DNA from: JALYUA01 sp038229875 | GTDB lineage: Bacteria > Acidobacteriota > Thermoanaerobaculia > UBA5066 > Gp7-AA6 | Assembly (NCBI GenBank): GCA_038229875.1 | Contig: JBBROA010000072.1 | Span: 1-22,571, forward strand | Direction of reading: 5' to 3' | DNA: 22,571 bases | Shown here: positions 7,107-14,349 of the stretch, piece after piece | Position numbering within the stretch: position 1 is the first letter of the stretch | How the letters are laid out: each line of letters begins with the position of its first letter | The notes under the pieces: generated by a model | Databases searched by the model: none | What the model saw: the letters and a program-made list of their open reading frames with translations, nothing else | Told to the model about the DNA's origin: nothing | Program-made: the position numbers and the translations under genes

Positions 7107-8228
7107 TCATTTCGGTTCGTCCTTCTCCTTCGAGAGCCGATATCCACCCTTCACCGCGTCGCCTTCGCTCATGTACCGGCCGCGCTTCGTTCGGCCGTAC
7201 CATTTATCCCCTTCGCGGTGAAACACCTTCGTCTCGAGGTTGACCCAGACCATTCCGGGAGACGGAGGCGCCTGGTAGGGAGCGGAGGACGCGGCGGGGG
7301 CTGCCCGGTTGCCCGCGGAGGAGCGCGTTGCCGCTGCGGAGCCGGCGGCCGGCGCAGAGGAGGACGACGCGGAAGTAGAGCCACGGACGGTGACGAGCGG
7401 CGAGATTTTCGAAATTGTCGCGGCGGAAACTCCGGCGCGGCCGAGGTCGCCGACCGAGGAGTAGGGCCTTCCCGCGATGATCTTCTTCGCCGTCGCCGGG
7501 CCGACCTCGGGAAGCGCTTCGAGATCCTTCTGGCTCGCGCTGTTCAGATCGACCGGACCGGCCGCACTCCCGGCGGGAGCCGCGCCCGTGCTCCTCGCGG
7601 AAGACGACCCCGGCGCCGACGCTGCGGACGACCCGGAGCCGGACCGCCCGGAAGAAGCGTCGGCAGGACGCGAGGAGGAGACTGTCACGAGGGGCGAGAT
7701 CTTCCGGATCGTCGCCTCGGATACTCCCGCCCTTGAGAGGTCGGCGACCGACGTGTAGGGCCGCCCCGCGATGATCTTCTTCGCTGTAGCGGCGCCCACG
7801 GCCGGCAACGCCTCGAAGTCCTTCTGCGATGCGCTGTTCAAGTCCACCGATCCCTGCGAGGAAGAGGCACCCGTTCCCCCCGCACGCGCGGGCTCGGGGC
7901 GAGTCCGGCTCTCGGAGGCCGCGGCCGGGGCCGGGGCGGAAGCCGCCGACTTCGACCTGGCACCGCTGACCGTCACCATTCCTGAAATCTTCTGAATCGT
8001 GGCGGCGGACACGCCCGCCTTCGAAAGGTCCGCGACGCTCGAATATGGCCGGCCCGCGATGATCTTTTTCGCGGTCGCGGCGCCCACGCCCGGGAGGGCC
8101 TCGAGCTCGCTGCTCGACGCGGAATTCAAGTCCACCCTGGCGCCTGAGCGGGCCTGCGCCGAGGCAGTTCCCACGGCAACACAGGCCAGAGCCAGGAATG
8201 CTGCAGCCAATCGTTTGAGTCGGTTCAT
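7107..8228 (-). CDS. Exported protein with three ComEA-type helix-hairpin-helix repeats
   Basis: This encodes 373 aa from the ATG at 8228, which is preceded by GAGGAGC at good spacing. An upstream in-frame ATG (8327) would bury the signal peptide. Residues 1-25 are a clear Sec signal (LAAAFLALACVAVGTASAQA). Three repeats follow at 32-87, 128-183 and 226-281. Each begins VDLNSAS and contains the HhH core LPxVGxATAKKIIAGRPY, as in ComEA, the periplasmic DNA-binding protein of natural transformation. Ser/Ala/Pro-rich linkers join them. Residues 327-365 are a separate Trp/Tyr-rich motif (VFHREGDKWYGRTKRGRYM, then GGYR). ComEA normally has one such domain, so this could bind longer DNA or be a structural relative. 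No competence genes are adjacent; a non-DNA role in the envelope is possible. Confidence 0.85.
   Translation of the reverse strand: MNRLKRLAAAFLALACVAVGTASAQARSGARVDLNSASSSELEALPGVGAATAKKIIAGRPYSSVADLSKAGVSAATIQKISGMVTVSGARSKSAASAPAPAAASESRTRPEPARAGGTGASSSQGSVDLNSASQKDFEALPAVGAATAKKIIAGRPYTSVADLSRAGVSEATIRKISPLVTVSSSRPADASSGRSGSGSSAASAPGSSSARSTGAAPAGSAAGPVDLNSASQKDLEALPEVGPATAKKIIAGRPYSSVGDLGRAGVSAATISKISPLVTVRGSTSASSSSAPAAGSAAATRSSAGNRAAPAASSAPYQAPPSPGMVWVNLETKVFHREGDKWYGRTKRGRYMSEGDAVKGGYRLSKEKDEPK
7386..8135 (-). repeat. Three diverged copies of a 56-codon helix-hairpin-helix unit
   Basis: Units lie at 8135-7968, 7847-7680 and 7553-7386 within the ComEA-like gene. They share VDLNSAS, ATAKKIIAGRPY and AGVSxATIxKIS almost exactly, which points to internal duplication. 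Linkers of roughly 40 codons differ between copies. Confidence 0.85.
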
Positions 8229-8559
8229 GGAAAGCTCCTCTTTTTCGTCATTGCCAATCGGATTCGTCCGCGAAGAAGAATGCAAGAACCTTACCCCGTT
8301 GACGGGACCGGCGACACCTGCAATCACGACCTGCGGGCCTCCTCACACGAGCGAGAGGTGGCGCGCCATCGCGAATGCGGCGGATACGCTCGCCCCGAGA
8401 GGAGTCTCCCGACCAGAGGGAGGGAGGAGCCTCTCGGGGCGGGAGCCGCAGCGAACGGAGGGACGAGGCGGGCGGTGGAGGCCGCATCCGGCCGACCCGC
8501 CCGCCGGTGCCTTCGCCCGCAGGCGAAGGCACGTCCCGGAGTGAGCGGAGGCGACGTCT
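8229..8559. other. Intergenic region with two strong inverted repeats
   Basis: No gene is supported in this ~330-bp spacer between two minus-strand genes. It holds an 11-bp inverted repeat GCCCCGAGAGG (8392-8402) / CCTCTCGGGGC (8430-8440), with a smaller CTCCC/GGGAG pair inside its loop. It also holds a perfect 11-bp hairpin with a 4-nt loop, GTGCCTTCGCC (8507-8517) / GGCGAAGGCAC (8522-8532). The hairpin nearest the end of the DUF4097 gene may be its terminator, although no T-run follows it on the minus strand. The GC-rich tract between the two resembles intergenic REP-like sequence. The promoter of the ComEA-like gene should also lie here, but I see no confident boxes. Confidence 0.5.
8507..8532 (-). 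terminator. Strong hairpin downstream of the DUF4097 gene
   Basis: A perfect 11-bp stem with a CGCA loop starts 28 nt after the stop codon of the minus-strand DUF4097 gene. It could end that operon or be a REP-like palindrome protecting the 3' end. The absence of a U-tract keeps this uncertain. Confidence 0.45.
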
Positions 8560-10581
8560 TTAGTGCGCTTCCGCCCCGCGCCGGATCCGGATCGAGCCTG
8601 ACGATGTCCGCACGGTGACGCGCGGCCCGCCTCCGTTCAAAGTGGCCTTCGCCTGCTGCGATCCAGACCGCCGCGTCACGGTAATCTCCGGAAAATCCGA
8701 CCGGATGGCGGTCTCGTCGAGGTCGGCGTCCGACGCCGTGAGATCGATCTCGCCACGGAAATTCGACGGTAGGGTGAGCGTGACGTCTCCGCCAGCGTTC
8801 CGGATCGTGACACCTCCCCTGGCGTCGCGAGACGTGAGGCCGACCCGAACTTCACCTCCGCTGGTCTCGACGCGGACACTGCCGCCGACGGCCGGCAAGA
8901 CCACGTCTCCGCCGCCCGTCTTGACGTCGGCCGATCCCACGATTCGGTCGATGCGCACGTCGCCCCCGGACGTGTCGGCCGATACCGATCCGGCGACCGA
9001 GCCGGCGCGAATGTCGCCGGCGAGCGTCTGCGCCTTCAGATCTCCCGCGACCGGCCCGATCTGGATGTCTCCGCCGTAGGTCTTCAGGTCCGCCGATGAG
9101 CCCGCTCCCGCGATGTGGATCTCGCCGGAATGGGTGAGGATGTTCACCTTTCCGGCGACCCGTCCCACGCGGTACGTACCGGCGCCTGCCGTCGCGAGAA
9201 AGTCGCCGGCGACGTCGCCCCGGACGACCGCCTCGTCTTCCGGATGCTCGACCTCGCCGTTCGACTCCTGCGCGACGTGCGGCGGGCGCGGGGGACGCGG
9301 AGCGCGCACCCTCATCTCGCCGGTCCGGACGTTTATTTTCGGGATCGTCACGACTACTTTCGGGATCGTCACGACGAACGAGCGCCGCTCGACGAGCGGC
9401 CTCGCATCCGCTTCGCGGGTGTTCGCCGCCAGGATGGCGATCCGGCCGGTCAGGGTGGAGACGTGCACGCGCGCGCCGCCTTTGCCCGTGGAGCCGTTGT
9501 ACTCCCCGCCCGGCATCAGAAACTTCATCCGGGTGGTCTCGCGCTCCACGTCGCGGAGCGACTCGCGTATCTGCACGTCCATGTCCTTCATCGATTCCTC
9601 GAGCTCCCGCTGAAGCTCCTGCACGTCGACGACCGTGTCGTCGCCCTTTCTCTCGACCACGACGCGGTGATGAGAGCGCTCGCGCTCCGTCCGCGCCCGG
9701 CGTTCGGCCCTGTCCGAATCGTTCGTAGCGGGCGGTTCCGGAACCCCCGACGCCTTCGAAGGCGTGAAAGGGAAGGTCGAGACGATCGACCCGTTCATCG
9801 CAGTCGCGGAGAGGTCGAACCGCGCGTCCTTCGGCAGCGTCAGCAGGACCGCGCCCGAGACCGTCTTCAAATCGAGGACCGCGCCCTGGGGAGCGGCGGC
9901 CGCGGACACGTCGATCTTTCCGTTGACGGTCTGCGCGCGCACGCCGCGCCGTGATCCGCGCACCGTGACGTTCCCGTTCACCGTCTGGGCGTCGAGCTCG
10001 CCGTCGAGGTCCTCGATCCGCACTTCGCCATTCACCGTGTGAAGAATCGCCACCACGCCGGGAGGGACGACGACCTCGTACTGCATGGTGATGCGGCAGT
10101 CGCGGCAGCGGGACGCGGTGCGCCACGAGCCGGGGCGGGAGGACCGGGAGGGCCACGAGGTTTCCTCTCCCATTTCGGGCCACCGGGATTCGAGCCGCAG
10201 CTCCTCGCCGTCGCGCAGCTGGACGGTGCGCGTGCGCGAGAGAATCTCCTCGGCGCGGGCCTTCGACGACGCGGTCACGCTCGTCTGGCAGACCGCGGAG
10301 AATTCCCGGCCAGGCCTCGCGACGACGTCTCCCGACACGTTTAAGACGCGCAGCGTGGACCGCGCGGGAAGAGTCGCGTTGAACCGCTCGGTCTTGCGCG
10401 CGACGTTTGCGTCATCCGCCCGGAGGAGAGACGCCGCGAGCATCAGAAGCAGGCCGATCGCGAAAACGATCCAGAGACCCGGCCTGTCGGACTCGGTCCG
10501 CCGGATGTGAGAAGGCGAAGCGCGCCGCAAGGTGCTGTTCATCGCTTTCCAGGACGCGGGAAAGACCAGGGAGTTACGCAT
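8560..10581 (-). CDS. DUF4097 repeat protein, putative envelope protein
   Basis: This is a 673-aa protein with one hydrophobic segment (residues ~37-55, LWIVFAIGLLLMLAASLL) acting as signal or anchor, so the bulk is extracytoplasmic. The remainder is rich in short beta repeats of the form VNGEVRIEDLDG, SGGDVRIDRIVG and TGGGDVVLP, the pattern of DUF4097 putative adhesins, which fold as right-handed beta-solenoids. There are two repeat-rich halves (~150-260 and ~465-665), split by a charged, probably helical insert (~285-345, with SMKDMDVQIRESLRDVERE). A 7-residue tandem duplication (VVTIPKV) sits near residue 405. It starts 2 nt after the anti-sigma gene. ATG at 10542 (residue 14) is an alternative start. 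In ECF clusters such proteins are often regulated targets; a direct function is not established. Confidence 0.78.
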   Translation of the reverse strand: MRNSLVFPASWKAMNSTLRRASPSHIRRTESDRPGLWIVFAIGLLLMLAASLLRADDANVARKTERFNATLPARSTLRVLNVSGDVVARPGREFSAVCQTSVTASSKARAEEILSRTRTVQLRDGEELRLESRWPEMGEETSWPSRSSRPGSWRTASRCRDCRITMQYEVVVPPGVVAILHTVNGEVRIEDLDGELDAQTVNGNVTVRGSRRGVRAQTVNGKIDVSAAAAPQGAVLDLKTVSGAVLLTLPKDARFDLSATAMNGSIVSTFPFTPSKASGVPEPPATNDSDRAERRARTERERSHHRVVVERKGDDTVVDVQELQRELEESMKDMDVQIRESLRDVERETTRMKFLMPGGEYNGSTGKGGARVHVSTLTGRIAILAANTREADARPLVERRSFVVTIPKVVVTIPKINVRTGEMRVRAPRPPRPPHVAQESNGEVEHPEDEAVVRGDVAGDFLATAGAGTYRVGRVAGKVNILTHSGEIHIAGAGSSADLKTYGGDIQIGPVAGDLKAQTLAGDIRAGSVAGSVSADTSGGDVRIDRIVGSADVKTGGGDVVLPAVGGSVRVETSGGEVRVGLTSRDARGGVTIRNAGGDVTLTLPSNFRGEIDLTASDADLDETAIRSDFPEITVTRRSGSQQAKATLNGGGPRVTVRTSSGSIRIRRGAEAH
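9334..9375 (-). repeat. Tandem 21-bp duplication inside the DUF4097 gene
   Basis: Two adjacent 21-nt units (9334-9354 and 9355-9375) differ at one base. They add one in-frame 7-residue repeat (VVTIPK) to the protein, so this is a recent slippage-type duplication. Confidence 0.8.
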
Positions 10582-10583
10582 TC

Positions 10584-11531
10584 TCAGAATTCAATGCCTT
10601 TCAGAGCCGACGCCGCGCGCGCGCGGACGAACCCGTTTTCGGCGGGATCGAATGCCTTCTCGCGAAGCGACTCGATGGTCTTGCGATCGGGAGAATCCTT
10701 CGCGGCCGCGGCGAGAGCCTCGACCGCGACGAGCCTCACGCCCGGGTGCCGGTCCGTGCGGAGCGCCTCCAGAAACGCGGCGCGGATCTCCGGCGTCATG
10801 CGGAATCCCGCGAGCGCGTCGGCAGCTTTCTTCCGGACACCCGGGTTCTGGTCCTTCTTCAACGTGTTCGTCAAAGCGAGCACGATGTCGGGTGACGCCG
10901 GAGACACCTTGACGCCGTAGTTCGCCGACACGAGGTCGATCGCGCGCGACTTCTCGCCGGCCGTCTGTGCCACGCGCGAAACGAGGAACGCGATCAGGCG
11001 CGCCATTTGAGGATCATCGGGACGGCCGAGGACGGTCTCGCGAGACGTGACGTCGAAGCTGACTCCAATGCGCCCCTGCGCATCCGCCGGCCGGTACGCC
11101 ACGTTGGCGAGCGCGCCGGCCTTCTCGAGGCTCGCGGGGACCGCCGCGGATGCGGCGGCGCGGGAGGGCGCGATGGACGAGGAAGGAGAGAGCTGCCGCG
11201 AGGCGCCGTAACCGGTGATTGCGGCGACCAGCACGGCCGCGGCCTCGAGCAGCGGGCGCGTCCAGCGGCGGCCGCGGCGCGGGGTAAACGCGCGGATGCG
11301 AGACCGGAGCATCTCGTCTTCCAGGAGTGCGACGGTCCGCCGCCGAAACTCAGGCGTCACCGGCAGGTCGGGATCGTCACCGAGCAGCGCCCACGCGTGC
11401 TCCAGAGCCTCGAGCTCCGCGCGGCAGGCCGAGCAGCCTTCCGCGTGCGCCGCGACCTCCTCCCGGATGGGACCCGGGGCGTCGGACAGCTTGCCGTCCA
11501 GGGCAAGTTCGGTCAGTTCGCGGCATTCCAT
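10584..11531 (-). CDS. Anti-sigma factor with zinc-finger (zf-HC2) and HEAT-repeat region
   Basis: This encodes 315 aa. Residues 3-36 carry the zf-HC2 anti-sigma signature (Cys3, then His29-x3-Cys33-x2-Cys36), which binds and sequesters a cognate ECF sigma factor. A membrane span at ~94-110 (LLEAAAVLVAAITGYGA) places the rest outside the cytoplasm. Residues ~205-312 read as two or three HEAT-like repeats (VRKKAADALAGF, GVRLVAVEALAAAAKD, FVRARAASALKGI), a protein-interaction fold that may sense an envelope signal or partner. It overlaps the end of the sigma gene by 19 nt, with a purine-rich ribosome-binding site inside the sigma coding sequence, and the DUF4097 gene follows 2 nt later. The pair arrangement makes the anti-sigma assignment strong; the signal sensed is unknown. 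Confidence 0.87.
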   Translation of the reverse strand: MECRELTELALDGKLSDAPGPIREEVAAHAEGCSACRAELEALEHAWALLGDDPDLPVTPEFRRRTVALLEDEMLRSRIRAFTPRRGRRWTRPLLEAAAVLVAAITGYGASRQLSPSSSIAPSRAAASAAVPASLEKAGALANVAYRPADAQGRIGVSFDVTSRETVLGRPDDPQMARLIAFLVSRVAQTAGEKSRAIDLVSANYGVKVSPASPDIVLALTNTLKKDQNPGVRKKAADALAGFRMTPEIRAAFLEALRTDRHPGVRLVAVEALAAAAKDSPDRKTIESLREKAFDPAENGFVRARAASALKGIEF

Positions 11532-12088
11532 GTCGTTTCTCCTTCCTGGAAGCGGGCCTTCAGAGTCTCGACGGCCCGGAAGATGCGGGTTTTCACTGCC
11601 CCGACGGAGATGCCGAGCACGCCGGCGATCTCGGAATAGGGCAGGCCGTGGTAGCGGGCGAGCACGAGCGCTTCCCGCTGTTCGTCGGACAGAGAGTTCA
11701 GGGCCTCCCGAACGGCCTCTCGGCGTTCATGGCTCAGCAGGCGGGCCTCGATCCCCTCGCCCTTCGACGTCTGCTCGGGGACAGCCTCCAGAGGGACCAC
11801 GTTGGCGCGGCGGTCGCGCCGCCGCCGGTCCCGGCAGGCGTTGGCCGCGATCGCGAAGAGCCAGGAGGAGACCTCCGCCCGCCCGTCGTACTGATGCGCC
11901 CTCGTGATCACCTTGACGAAAACCTCCTGAGTGACTTCCTCCGCCATCGCGCGGTCGGAGAGCAGCCGATCGGCAAAGCGGAGCAGGACGGCGGAATACC
12001 GCTCGAAGAGCTCGCCCGCTCCGTCCTGGTCGCCCAGCCGGATGCGCTCGATCAGCTTGCGATCGTCCGTCCCCGCGGTTTTTTCCAT
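11513..12088 (-). CDS. ECF RNA polymerase sigma factor (RpoE-like)
   Basis: This is a 191-aa sigma factor of the extracytoplasmic-function class. Region 2 spans about residues 20-92 (AEEVTQEVFVKVITRAHQY and SSWLFAIAANACRDRRRR), covering core binding and -10 recognition. Region 4 lies at ~130-182, with LSDEQREALVLARYHGLPY and the helix-turn-helix YSEIAGVLGISVGAVKTRIF that reads the -35. Regions 1.1 and 3 are absent, as expected for ECF factors. The start is the ATG at 12088; a TTG immediately upstream is in frame but unnecessary. Its stop overlaps the start of the anti-sigma gene. A matching ECF-type promoter lies just upstream, so the operon is probably self-activated once the anti-sigma factor releases it. 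Confidence 0.93.
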   Translation of the reverse strand: MEKTAGTDDRKLIERIRLGDQDGAGELFERYSAVLLRFADRLLSDRAMAEEVTQEVFVKVITRAHQYDGRAEVSSWLFAIAANACRDRRRRDRRANVVPLEAVPEQTSKGEGIEARLLSHERREAVREALNSLSDEQREALVLARYHGLPYSEIAGVLGISVGAVKTRIFRAVETLKARFQEGETTWNAAN

Positions 12089-12117
12089 CAAGACCGGTCC
12101 GGCACGGCAACAGGGGA

Positions 12118-12142
12118 GACGGCGGGAAAGGCGAAAGGTTTC
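12118..12142 (-). promoter_or_regulatory. ECF-type promoter GAAAC-N16-CGTC upstream of the sigma gene
   Basis: On the minus strand GAAAC (12142-12138) is separated by exactly 16 nt from CGTC (12121-12118). This is the classic ECF arrangement, with a -35 AAC motif and a -10 CGTC. A start of transcription near 12111 would give a leader of about 23 nt to the ATG at 12088. The -35 sits inside the inverted repeat GGCGAAA/TTTCGCC (12130-12145), a possible operator. Confidence 0.6.
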
Positions 12143-12215
12143 GCCGGGCCCTCCGCCCTGACCCTGACCCCAACGACACAGTGGACGGTGGACATCCGAA
12201 CTTCGCCTTCCGCCG

Positions 12216-12221
12216 TATGAT
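12216..12221 (+). promoter_or_regulatory. Possible -10 box (TATGAT) for the radical SAM operon
   Basis: TATGAT matches the sigma-70 -10 consensus at five of six positions and lies 59 nt before the ATG at 12281. The best -35 candidate, TGGACA (12189-12194), is 21 nt away, which is too far, so the assignment is weak. A clear AGGAGG Shine-Dalgarno (12271-12276) precedes the gene. Confidence 0.3.
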
Positions 12222-12280
12222 GTACGAAAGTTTTCCGCCCCGGCCGATTCGACGTCCGGCGGCTGCCCTCAGGAGGCCTG

Positions 12281-13570
12281 ATGAGCTCCCTTCCTTCTCC
12301 ACAAGAGACCCGCTCCGCCGCCCTCGACCGCGCCCGCAAGCGCATGGGTCCGCTGTTCCAGGCCAACCAGGTCCTCGGCCGGCGCAACGCGATCGGGTGC
12401 GTGGCGCTCGAGATCACCCAGCGGTGCAACCTGGACTGCACCCTCTGTTACCTGTCCGAGAATTCGGAGCGCGTGAAGGACATACCGATTCAGGAAGTCC
12501 TGCGGCGCATCGACCGGATCCACGAGCAGTACGGGGCGCCGACCGCGGTCCAGATCACCGGCGGCGACCCGACGCTTCGAAAGCGCGAAGAGCTCGTCGA
12601 GATCGTGCGGTACACGCGGGAAAAGGGTCTTCTGCCGACGCTCATGACCAACGGCATCAAGGCGACGCGGGACATGCTCGAGGAGCTCGCCGCGGCCGGA
12701 TTGAACGACGTCGCGTTCCACGTGGACGTCACGCAGGAGCGCAAGGGCTACCGGACGGAAGCGGACCTCGACCCGATCCGGGAGGAGTACATTGAGCGCG
12801 CTCGGGGCATTCCGATCGCGGTGATCTTCAACACCACCGTCTGCCGCGAGAACTTCGACGAGATCCCGGACATGGTGCGGTTCTTCCGGAAACACGCGGA
12901 CGTGGTCGGCATGGCGTCCTTCCAGCTGCAGGCGGACACCGGCCGCGGCGTCCTGCGGGAGCGCGACCGCGTCATCTCGCTCCAGACGGTCCGAGAGCAG
13001 ATCGTGGCGGGAGCGGGGATCCCGATCTCGTGGGACACGATCCTGATCGGCCACCCCGGCTGCCACCGGATCGGGATCACGCTCGAAGCGAACGGGAACC
13101 TCCACGACTTGAACGACGACCCGCAGTTCTTCAACCGGTTCCTGACGGACTTCCAGCACGTCATGCTCGACCGCCGCGAGCCGCGTCGCGCGGTGTCGGC
13201 GCTGATGGCGGAAGTCCGGCGACAGCCCGGGTTCGCCTGGCAGGCGCTGCGCTTTGCGGGACGCAAGCTCTGGAACATGCGGCAGGATCTCCTCGCTTCG
13301 CGCGGACGAGTCCACAAGCTGTCGTTCTTCGTGCAGAACTTCATGGACGCGACGGCGCTCGAACCCGAGCGTATCCACGCCTGCTCCTTCATGGTCATGA
13401 CCGCGAACGGCCCCGTCTCGATGTGCGCGCACAACGCGAAGCGCGACGAGTTCATCCTGAAACCGCTCTCCGTCGTCACCGAAGCGGGCGAGGGCATCTG
13501 GAACCCATTGTCCGGAGCGACTCTGCCGGTTCTGCCGGGGCGTCCGCTCGGGGGAAAACAGCTCGCATGA
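12281..13570 (+). CDS. Radical SAM enzyme of unknown substrate
   Basis: This is a 429-aa radical S-adenosylmethionine protein. The CxxxCxxC motif (Cys49, Cys53, Cys56 in RCNLDCTLCYL) binds the [4Fe-4S] cluster that cleaves SAM, and QITGGDPTLR (91-100) is the SAM-binding GGE/D-type motif. Three further cysteines lie in conserved-looking settings: HPGCHRIG (Cys261), IHACSFMVM (Cys368) and SMCAHNAKRDE (Cys382). They may hold an auxiliary Fe-S cluster as in SPASM- or Tes-like enzymes. No signal peptide or membrane span is seen. A strong AGGAGG precedes the ATG. It is the first of four genes joined by 4-nt overlaps; its partners are a lipoprotein, a MauE-like membrane protein and a START-like exported protein. 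That points to a membrane- or lipid-related substrate, by inference only. Confidence 0.85.
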   Translation: MSSLPSPQETRSAALDRARKRMGPLFQANQVLGRRNAIGCVALEITQRCNLDCTLCYLSENSERVKDIPIQEVLRRIDRIHEQYGAPTAVQITGGDPTLRKREELVEIVRYTREKGLLPTLMTNGIKATRDMLEELAAAGLNDVAFHVDVTQERKGYRTEADLDPIREEYIERARGIPIAVIFNTTVCRENFDEIPDMVRFFRKHADVVGMASFQLQADTGRGVLRERDRVISLQTVREQIVAGAGIPISWDTILIGHPGCHRIGITLEANGNLHDLNDDPQFFNRFLTDFQHVMLDRREPRRAVSALMAEVRRQPGFAWQALRFAGRKLWNMRQDLLASRGRVHKLSFFVQNFMDATALEPERIHACSFMVMTANGPVSMCAHNAKRDEFILKPLSVVTEAGEGIWNPLSGATLPVLPGRPLGGKQLA

Positions 13571-14349
13571 AACGAACCGCCGCCTTCCTCCCGCTCCTTC
13601 TCGTTTTCGCCGCCTCGTGCGCCGTCAACGTTCCCGCGCCGAAGAGCGCATCCTCGGCGCCCGCCGCGGCGGCGACCGTCGCCGACGCCGACCGCATCTG
13701 GGCGCGCGTCCTCTCGAAGTCCGTGGACGACACGGGGCGCATCGACTTTGCGGGCGTCGCGAATGACCGCGGAGATCTGGACGCTTACGTCGCCTGGATC
13801 GGGCGCGTGAGCCCGGCGAACACGCCGGCGTCCTTTCCCACGAAGGAGTCGAAGCTCGCGTACTACCTGAACGCCTACAACGCGCTCGCGCTGTACAACG
13901 TGCTCGAGTCCGGCCAGCCGAAGGACTTGAACGCGGTTAAGGTCCGGTTCTTCTACCGGAACAAGCTCGCGATCGGCGGCGAAAAGATGTCTCTGTATGA
14001 CCTCGAGAACAAGATCGTCCGCCCGATGGGAGACCCCCGTGTGCATTTCGCGCTGAACTGCATGGTCCGAGCCTGTCCGCGCCTTCCGCGGGAGCCGTTC
14101 CGAGCCGACCAGCTCGACATGGAGCTCGAGGCGACCGCGCAATACTTCTTCAATGAGAATCGAAACGTCCAGGTGCAGCCCGAGAAGCAGACGGTCCGCT
14201 TCTCGCAGATCCTGCAGTTCTACACGGAAGACTTCCTGAAAAAGTCGCCGTCGCTCGTCGCGTATGCGAACAAGTACCGCGAAGCGAAGATCCCCGATGG
14301 CTCGAAGGTCGAGTTCATCCCCTACGACTGGACACTGAACCAGCGGTGA
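13567..14349 (+). CDS. DUF547 lipoprotein
   Basis: This encodes 260 aa. The N-terminus is a lipoprotein signal (MKRTAAFLPLLLVFAASC) with lipobox AASC, so Cys18 is probably lipidated and the protein membrane-anchored outside the cytoplasm. The body matches DUF547: YYLNAYNALALYNVL (99-113), then VHFALNCMVRACPRL with His160, Cys165 and Cys170, followed by EPF and a long helical C-terminus. DUF547 members have a papain/transglutaminase-like look (Cys/His) but no established reaction. The ATG overlaps the stop of the radical SAM gene (ATGA). The frame stays open far upstream, but that extension is a shadow of the radical SAM gene. Translational coupling suggests both proteins serve the same process. 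Confidence 0.85.
   Translation: MKRTAAFLPLLLVFAASCAVNVPAPKSASSAPAAAATVADADRIWARVLSKSVDDTGRIDFAGVANDRGDLDAYVAWIGRVSPANTPASFPTKESKLAYYLNAYNALALYNVLESGQPKDLNAVKVRFFYRNKLAIGGEKMSLYDLENKIVRPMGDPRVHFALNCMVRACPRLPREPFRADQLDMELEATAQYFFNENRNVQVQPEKQTVRFSQILQFYTEDFLKKSPSLVAYANKYREAKIPDGSKVEFIPYDWTLNQR

Noticed and set aside
12184..12235. A second ECF-type promoter upstream of the sigma gene (GGAA ... GTCC on the minus strand)
   Set aside because: The possible spacings do not fit ECF promoters, whereas GAAAC-N16-CGTC nearer the gene fits exactly.
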